Positions 55,370 through 64,000 of a stretch of 64,000 nucleotides of DNA are shown one piece after another (position 1 is the first letter of the stretch; each line of letters opens with the position of its first letter). Below the pieces are notes generated by a model. That model did not search any database, was not told the origin of the DNA, and worked only from the letters and a program-made list of their open reading frames with translations. The translations under genes were made by a program, and so were the position numbers. Location: assembly GCA_023101725.1 (NCBI GenBank), contig JALJCO010007085.1, positions 451,515 to 515,514 of the forward strand, given 5' to 3'. Origin of the DNA: Atherinomorus stipes (lineage: Eukaryota; Chordata; Actinopteri; Atheriniformes; Atherinidae).

Positions 55370-57929
55370 AAAGTGTTTTCAGTGTCACCCACCACACCAA
55401 GATGCTCAGGATGGGGGACTGAATCTAAAAAGATTTAATGCAATCCATTGGATTCCATGTAACTCTGCAATTCTTCTTTTTTTAACGGTATGAGTTGGTT
55501 ATAAACAGTTATAACTTGGACTAAAGTGGATCTCCTCTTCTTTTAATGATAGTCTGGCCCTTTTGGAGGGGAATCATGTCTGAAGTTTGTCTGATGTTGG
55601 ATTCCAGCTGCTTCAATCCTGGGTCTTCATTGTTGTGTTTTGCATTTCCTGATGTGCCAAACGTTTTCAGTTGGTGAAAGAACCAGACTGCAGGCTGGTT
55701 TTTTCAGCTCCTAGATTCTGTGCTTCTATAGTATAGTAAATACAGTTGATGCAGTTTGGCATTTTCATGTTGAAATCTGCAAGCCTTTCCCTGAAAAAGT
55801 CAGTGTCTGGATGAAGATAAAGTTCTTTGTCAATTGCTGCACCCCCTCCATCTTCAGAGACTCTGCCTCTAAGGTGCTCTTTTATTACCTACAGTATCAT
55901 CTTCCTGATCTTTTTCCGGTATTTTTGTTTTCCATCTCCAAACATTTTTAAGCCACGTTGCACCAATCAAGTTCAAGAAGATCTAATATTTCTAATTCAA
56001 AAAGAAAAATGTGTCAAATTTGATATGTTTGTATGGTTTTTTTTAAATATTGGTTTATGAAATTTGCTGCTGTAGTTTTTTTTTTTTTTTTGATTAATTT
56101 AGTTAAGTATTTTTGTCTTTTATACATTATACAAATTGTGCTTATTTAAACATGTTTCTTAAAAAATATTCTTTAAAAATGTAGTTTGTTTAATTTAATT
56201 CAACCTAATGATACTTAACTTTTCCAAAAGGCAAATTAGGCTGTTTTAGGACATAGTACAAGCCAAAAGAAACAAAAATTTGAAATATAAAATAAGAATA
56301 TATTGTCACTGGGAAAGCATCATTATGTAAGGTTATTGCAGTGAGTAACCTCTCACAGTGGTCTTGGATCTGCAGCACCCTCTGACTGAACACTCATTTA
56401 TTTGATTAATTGTTGTGGAGAGTCTGCAGTGTTTTTTGCGGTTATTTTTAGTAACATTCTTTATACAGTTTGCTCCAGGGCCTCCAGAACAGTTCGCAGC
56501 ACAGAGCCAGCCTTCTTTATCAGTTTAGTCAATATCTGAGTCAGTCTGCCCTAATAAACTGCAATTGTACTCTCCCTGACAGATTTATAGAAAATATTAA
56601 ACCTCTTGCTGCAAATATTGAATGACCTATGTTTCTCAAGAAAGTCTGTCTAGTAGTTTTCTGTTCCTTCTTCATTCTTTCTACATTTTGTCCAGTATGT
56701 TCCAGGTGAGTACCCAGGTATCCGCCCCTAAGTCCACATCTTCTCACCGGATGGAAACTGTGTTTAACTTGCTCATGGTCCCATAATATTGAGTCATCTG
56801 AGATGTCTTTTCCACTCGACTGACCAGTTCTTTATAATCAGCCCCTCTTATCTCGACACTGACACTCCCCACAACTGCAGAGTTGAGTATTTCTCTATGA
56901 CAGGATTCTGAGCTGTTCTGGACATCTGAGGTGTTCAAAGTCAGAAATGAACAGGGAGAGTAAACCCCGTGGTACTTCTGTGATGCTAACCACTTTCTCA
57001 GTCACACTCAGTTTCGCAGACTGTGGTCTGTTTGTAAGGCAGTCAAGAATACAGGTGGATCTTAGAGGCATCCATGATGAGGGATATTATAGATTAATCT
57101 GGGATTATAGGCCAGCTGGTCTTAAGTCACAGAGGGCAAATGGATTCGGTTTTGTGGGTATTTGAAATAGGCAGGATCTCCTCTACAGCACAGGAGCTTT
57201 CTCCTGACTTAAAAAGATGCTGCAGTATCCCACATAGCTGGTCAGTGCAGGCCACTAGGACCCTAACAGACCGACTTATTTCCTTGTTCAGCTGGTACAA
57301 AATTTGAAATATTACAATTTATTTGGTTTTAAAAGATGTATGTTTATGTTTCACCAATAAAGTAATACATGCAATTCTTTTGAATTAGAATAAGGATACA
57401 GCTCAGTGGTTTCAGATCTTTTTACACGGTCATATGCTGATCAAACCATTTTTTGTTCTTTTTTATCTGGACTATGTGAACACTGAAGGAGTTAAGAAGA
57501 AAGAATACATTTTCTATATGGCTTGGAAAATGCAGTCTGTTTAGGAAGTTGATGAAAGCTGAATAACTTTACTGAATATGATATGAAAGAGAATTCATTT
57601 GAATCCAGTGGAAGGATCTGAGCCTGATACACCACATGACATCAAGTCGAGCTGAGTTCATCCTGAGTGCAGTGGGTTCAGTTGTGTAACTCAGTTGTCG
57701 AATCTGCTTCTCGATAGGGCTTGTAATCTGGGATAATTGGCCCCTTTCAGGGACACAGATTATACCAGCACCATCACTGACAGAGGTACAGTAGTCCAGT
57801 ATGTATGGGAGGGTTTGGCAGCAGAATTACAGGGAGACAAAGAAAGTTTCATTATGATGAGAAAATAATAGATTTCATTTATTACAAAAAAGAAATCTTT
57901 GTCAATACATATCACATATGCTGAAATTC

Positions 57930-58108
57930 ATCCTCTGCATTTACCCAACATTTACTTGGAGCAGTGGGCTGCTACAGTATATTCCAGTGCCCAAGGAGCA
58001 ACTGGAGGGGTCTTACTCAAGAACCCAAACTGGCTCACCTGTGTTGGTACACTGGGGACTTGAACCCAGGTTCTCCAGACGCAAGCCCAACCAACTCTGT
58101 AAGGCAAT
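57930..58108 (-). mobile_element. tRNA-derived SINE relic
   Basis: Minus strand has an exact B box GGTTCAAGTCC (58066-58056), with fish SINE-like body strings such as GGGGTCTTACTCAAGAACCC on the plus strand. The A-box region is degraded. Confidence 0.55.
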
Positions 58109-58289
58109 CCAAGTTTAATTGTGTAGCACAAAACAATTCAAAGTGCTTTACATTTAACATTATAAAGCCAGATGTCCTTCGTGCCCAGAACCATCAGTCT
58201 CTAAAATGAACAGACAGAAGGCAGGCACAGATTGCTGTTGTTTTTATATTGATTGTTGTTATTTTACATTTGTGTAGTGTCTTACTATT

Positions 58290-58320
58290 TTTATATATAT
58301 TTTATATATATATTTATAAT

Positions 58321-58374
<54 letters not shown>

Positions 58375-58381
58375 AAAAAAA
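58290..58381. repeat. (TA)n and poly-A tract
   Basis: Interrupted then pure TA repeats, ending in 13 A just before LINE copy B. Confidence 0.9.
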
Positions 58382-58382
58382 G

Positions 58383-58848
<466 letters not shown>

Positions 58849-59487
58849 CCATTAAAGGCATTCCAGCAGAGTGGGGGGGGGGGACAAAAAGGAAAAGAAT
58901 GAAAAACATGATTTAATTTTTTTTTTTTTTAAAGTGAGAACAGGTGGGTCTTTAACCTGGTCTTAAATAAGTTGAGTCTTTCAGCTGATATGAGACTTTC
59001 AGTGAGTAAACTGTAACCAATATTATACCTTCACACTCCCTTCACATATCAAGCTCAGGTTCATTATAAAACGCTAAAACGTCATTCAAAACATTTTTAC
59101 CTCTCACCATACAGGTGAAATGATCATTAGTTTGTATCCATCATAGTCTTTTGCCAATCCACCAGTTATCACCTTATTTTCATTCAACAATCTGAACCTA
59201 ATGAAAATTTCGTTTCAGCAAATTCTGAGACAAAATTATTGTTCTAATATTGGCAGAAAATAATATTTTCCTGTAGGACCACATCAGCCATATATTGAGC
59301 AGGTTTTCTGTGTGTTAAAGAATTTTAGCATAAAGATGAAAAGGCATTGATTAAACTATACTAGCTTCACTGGAGTCTTTATATAAAAGTTTGTTTACAG
59401 AGTTAATGGCAGCTAAATGAGTCCTCTGAGGACATCCTGGCATTTCTAAACAAAAATGTAAGCCAATAATGCAAATCAGCCTAAACA

Positions 59488-60141
59488 TTAAAGGCAGGGT
59501 GGATGAGGTTTTCCAGGAGCATTTTTCACTATATTGTTTAAAATCTCCTTCACGGCCCAATTGCAGCCAATTAATTAATTGCTCTGACACAAAAATAAAA
59601 CAATTTAGTCGCCTATGGAACGGACAGGACTGAAAAAACCTCATCCAATCGTCTTGAATGGCCTGTTCTTAAGGATCGAATGATGGTATGTCCATTAAAC
59701 TCAACAGCCAGTTGTCTCTCCCCACCACCCCCCATGCTGGCAACGCTGTGCAGTATAAACAAAAATGGCGCCAGATTGCTCTTTGCTGCAGTTATCTGTG
59801 CAGCTGTTTGCTCTTACAATCCCCAAAAAAGAAAAAAAAAAACAGAAGTGGTTGTGGAGGTGTTGACGTTTGCAGTGTGGATGTTTTATACCGCAGAAGG
59901 AGTTCGAAGTCAGCACATTAGCACTTTTAGAAACACGGTAAATCAGCCGTTTACTAGTTAGCTAGCAAGGTAGCCACTTGGCTGTTTTTGGTTGTGTTCA
60001 GCAACTCGCTCATGAACAATTGGGGTGCAGGTTCCTGTGCACTGACTGGAGGAACGTGCCACCCGGCTTTGGACAGGTGTAATTTGTTTTTAATGTAGCT
60101 TGCTAAAACCATTTTTCCAGGATCCCCTAACCTGCCTTTAA
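59488..60141. mobile_element. TTAA-flanked DNA element (piggyBac-type MITE candidate)
   Basis: The element is 59492-60137 (646 bp) between TTAA at 59488-59491 and 60138-60141. Left end AGGCAGGGTGGATGAG and TTTTCCAGGAGC; reverse-complemented right end AGGCAGGTTAGGGGAT and CCTGGAAAAATGG, so imperfect ~35-bp terminal inverted repeats. No transposase frame inside. Confidence 0.65.
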
Positions 60142-61884
60142 GAACACATTCCATTTTTTAACTCGTTCTTTAAAATGTTATGAATTACTTCTCACAGGTG
60201 ATGATTGAATGTTCCTGTTTCCATCTGAGATAGACTGAATTGGAATATGAAAGAATGAGAAGCTGTCTCGTACATCATTCGCTGATCAATCAGCAAATGG
60301 AGCCTTTTTATGAAGAGAACCTTAAAGAGACCGGACATGAAACAGAGCCGTTCACACAGTCGGGGAAAATAAGTTTTGCATGAATGGTTAAAGAAAAAAT
60401 AAAGACCTTTTTAACTGTAAAGCATATAAACCTCATCTAGTTAACCACCAAAAATAATTTAATGAACCAGTGAATAATCATAACACGTGTTCTATAACCC
60501 ACTTCCTACTGCAATGTCACTTTCTGTTTTGATTGCGCTACCTTTCAGGGGGACAATTGTGTGTTTTACTGCACTGCATTTATTTACAAATACAACTGCC
60601 TCTGCACATACACTTTTAAATTGTATTTTCATTCTTTATAGAATACTTGGACAATACTTGCATAAGTAGGCTAAGGGGTGGAAGTGGGTAATTTGAAATT
60701 GTGATGTTAGTATGTGTCCTTATCCAAAAGGCCTGATACTTTCCCCACCATGAAACAAAATTAAGGAAAGGTTTGCTAACTATCTCACTTTCTTTAAATA
60801 CAGAAGCTACTTTTCAAAGGATTTCTGCGAGGGCTGAATGTAGAACATGTAACTTGAACAGCTTCATTAAATCTGAGGAGAGTTACAAATTTCAGCTCAA
60901 AAGACCTGAAAGTGAAAAAGGGGAAATAAGGAAACCACTGTCTAACACAGCATATTGCTGAAAAAGCAAAAAAAAAAAAAAAAAAAAAAAAAGCAAAAAA
61001 AAAAAAGAAGGGGACTTTGGGTTCTCTCATCTGGAGGATGATGAAATATGCTGCTCTGCGGTCCTTGGGGAACACACTAAGGCTGGCCCATGATACATGA
61101 ACACATAGTCACATATGCCCACACAGCAAAAGCAAATAATCCAGGCAGAAGCAGAGCTTTTGAAAAGCCCACATAGCTAGCATATACAGTACTATACGGT
61201 GCATGATGATTACATGATGAAGCAGTGGGAGAAGAATGGATTACATATCCGAGTGGGGGTGAGGAGTAAAAGAGGGGGTTGAGAAAAAAAACAGGAGCGA
61301 TAGTAAACCAATTACCATACTGGGACAGCTTTTCATCAGCTGTCACCACACACAAATATACACTCTACTATCTATTTTGTACATCCACTGCATACAAATA
61401 CAGGATCCACAAATGTGCATACACATACGCTGGTCAGATACTTCTTATCTCTCAGTCACACACATATTCAGAGCTCTCTTCAAACAAATGCACTCTTGAT
61501 TAAATATTGAAGAGAGCCCGTGGCGGACTGAGCAGAGATATGGTTCCACCCGTCACTTAAAGAGCTCTCCGTCCAGGGAAGAAGAAGACAGGGTGCCAGT
61601 GGAGAGAAAGAACACAGTGACCTGAGAAAACAGTGCAAACGGTAGAGGAACATGTAGAGGACTGGAGAAAAGAAGCAGCAGAGCAATTATAAACAGACAA
61701 GAGGGGAGAAAAAGAGAGTAGACGTTATATTCACAGCCCTCCTGCATGACTGGAATAATTTAACTCTGTTACCAAACTGTTCTGTCCACCACCTTGTCCA
61801 ATCTCAGTCCTTCTCAAAGACAGTTACCATAAAAGTCTGTTCACAAAGTTAGAATTCCCAACAGATTTTCACCTTCATTTATTT

Positions 61885-61995
61885 GTTTATTTGATAGGGA
61901 CAGTACATATTAATGAACATCTGCAGCAACAGATGTAAACATGCCAGATTATAGCTAGCAAGCTAATTTGCATCTGTAGTCCCTAGGCAGGTGAA
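61885..61995 (+). repeat. Widespread fish repeat fragment
   Basis: Contains ATAGGGACAGTACATATTAA, ATGAACATCTGCAGCA and AATTTGCATCTGTAGTCCCT, which I recognise as a common interspersed repeat of fish genomes. TAGGGAC/GTCCCTA ends are mutually inverted. Class uncertain. Confidence 0.4.
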
Positions 61996-62361
61996 GAAAG
62001 GAGATTAAATTCCAGACTGATTTGTGTGGAGGCAAGGTACCATCCGTTATCAGATAAGCTGTGCAGATATTTTCATTTTGCATCACATTCAGGCCAACAA
62101 AGCAATTTGTCTCAGGCATGAAAAGATTAAAGAAATGCTCTTAAATCACACATCTCGTGGCAGATCATATCCACACATTGGTTTGAATAAAATAGATAAA
62201 AAATAAAAATGTATATCATCTATATTTCTATTCCCTAGTTTCCTGCTCATATGCAGCTCCTGTATCATAATTTATGACTATTCCACTTGTGTTGCAAAGT
62301 GACAGTGTTGATGCTGCCAACATGTCCAACGCTGCCACTCTTGACTTGCACAGAAATTGTG

Positions 62362-62440
62362 AGGGGTAAGAAGGGCTCAGTGGGTGGTAGTAAACTGCCC
62401 TTCCAGCTAAAGATCACTGGTTTTAATCCCACTGTGCGTG
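62362..62440 (+). repeat. Decayed tRNA-like sequence (SINE or tRNA pseudogene)
   Basis: GGGCTCAGTGGGTGGTAGTA resembles a D-arm/A-box, and GGTTTTAATCCCAC a B box with changes (the GGTTCRA core is lost). It cannot fold as a proper tRNA. Confidence 0.4.
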
Positions 62441-64000
62441 GTCTTTACCAGTTCATTCACTTCTTTACATCCACTGTACTTCTATAATTACTCCTCTGCT
62501 TAACTCCCATCCACAGATGGTTATGTTAGTAGTTATTGTGTTTAGGGTTACAGTTAATGTACATTGTTAGCTTTAGATGTTAAAAGAAAATTACACATTG
62601 TCTCAGAATACACAGTATGACACCCACTGGTCACGCTCCCTGTACACCCGACACAAAACAACTGTCAACCAAAGCATCACCATCTCGCATTTATTAAGCC
62701 TGGATTGTTAAACAGCTACATCTTGGATATGTGGACAAATGTTCCTGTTACACAATTTTCTACTAGACTGAGCAGCCTTATGCGTTAGCTGGGCTGTTAG
62801 TTATTACTAATAAGTAAATATTAGTAGGGTGTATAAAGATGGTTAACCCAAAAGCATCACAGAACTGCAAACATGCAGACACTTGATTCACCTGTTTGGA
62901 TTTAGGGTCAGCTTGTGCTTTCAGAACAGTAACATGAGTGGATGAAATTGAAAAAGGTGTTGGTATGTTTGAGAACTTTTCAATTCATAAAAAGATAAAG
63001 CTGACACTTTCGCTTTTTTTTTTTCTCCAAATATGGAACATTCATGAGAACAAAAGAGAAATGAAACTCACATTCAAACAAAAGCTTCTCATCCCACTGA
63101 GTCCCTCAAGCTATTTTTAATTATTATTAAAGCCATGCATCCCTGCAGTCTGCATGTGCTGCCTAATGAAACTGTAAGACAGCTCTCACCATACTTTCTC
63201 TCAACGATGTGACCCTCTCAGAGGGGACTGAGTGTGCCAGTGCAACAACAGGATTGCCACCTAGCAGCAGCTCTAGTGAACTGCAGACTGAGCACTTCCC
63301 ATTGTCTGAAGCATTTTTCAGCCTCTTTCTTTACCCTTTCAATGTTTTGTACCAGCCTTAGACACTAAAACGATTTAAAAGGACAGCAACTAAAGATGCA
63401 CATGCACCAAATAATTCAGGACCATTAAGATCAGACTCTGTGATGCTGAAAAGAACACCTGGGTTAGAAGAAAACAGAACTCCAGACAGATTATTTTATC
63501 TGGAAAGTGTCTATCAAGGACAATCTGTGTGAGTAAGATCTTTAATATAGTGATTCAGTCCTCGTCTATTTCTTAATGGCCTTGCTGCCTTTATTTGTGA
63601 AAGAATGCATTTTCTTGAATTTCTGTTTGTTTTTGTTTTTTTCATTTTTTATTTTCCCAGCAGCAGATAACAACAACAACAACAATAATAACAATAATAG
63701 TAGGTTAAAAGTGAGATGGGTTTCTTAATAGCAGTGGGCAGCAAATTACTGCACCCGGGGAGTAGTTGGTGTAAATAAATAAATGTGTTATTAATAAAAA
63801 TACAAACAAAAGAGGCATTCAGAATCTTCTAAAATGAAATATGAAAGTGAAATTTTAATCAATGAAAGGCTTACATGTTGCTCAAATTGTCTCCATCTTG
63901 TCATAATAGCCACTGAACATTTTTTTCTACTCTAAACCTAATGTATGAATAGCCTCTGTCCTTGGAGCCTAAGTCCAAATCATCTGTGGTTTTGATAGCA

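Overview
The window is nuclear DNA of a ray-finned (teleost) fish, probably a percomorph. The evidence is many small exons bounded by GT-AG sites, dense (CA)n, (TA)n and poly-A runs, and relics of typical fish transposons (L2-like and RTE/Rex3-like LINEs, Tc1-like DNA elements, tRNA-derived SINEs, hAT-type and TTAA-flanked MITEs). No prokaryotic-type genes, CRISPR arrays or viral genes were seen.

Layout. Positions 1-430 hold an LINE relic. Positions 999-5665 hold a tandem C-type lectin cluster on the minus strand: one intact intronless lectin gene (999-1490), a second copy killed by one in-frame stop (2566-3054), and decayed fragments of further copies at 1840-1905, 4345-4420 and 5480-5665. 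A very odd purine/G-rich tract (3590-4335) separates the units. From about 5811 to 51760 the window is filled by one minus-strand gene, which I identify as rapgef5 (Rap guanine nucleotide exchange factor 5, also called Repac, GFR or MR-GEF). I resolved 26 coding exons from 51507 down to the stop at 8703-8705. All junctions but one (20841/21435) are phase-consistent, and a CpG-rich promoter surrounds exon 1. Positions 51760-64000 are intergenic or upstream sequence without a recognised host gene. They carry several well-bounded transposable elements and one unidentified decayed coding-like segment.

Main points of interest. (1) The intron at 15968-16056 carries U12-type signals: an ATATCCTTCC donor, a TTCCTTGAC branch site and an AC 3' end. 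It restores a perfectly family-like protein junction, so rapgef5 probably has a minor-spliceosome AT-AC intron of only 89 nt. (2) The long N-terminus encodes a DEP domain, then the two ends of an Epac-like cyclic-nucleotide-binding domain whose beta core has been replaced by Ser/Glu- and Gly-rich linkers: a fossil cAMP sensor. (3) An internal ATG at 20841 gives an exactly in-frame 600-residue short form (REM, RA-like, RasGEF), close to the classical short mammalian protein. (4) A recent lectin duplication was inactivated by a single TGG-to-TGA change. (5) A Tc1-like element is interrupted by a ~650-bp element with ~250-bp inverted arms. A perfect hAT-type MITE has an 8-bp target duplication, and a 646-bp element is flanked by TTAA.

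All family assignments come from reading the sequence and from general knowledge of the families. No database search was run.
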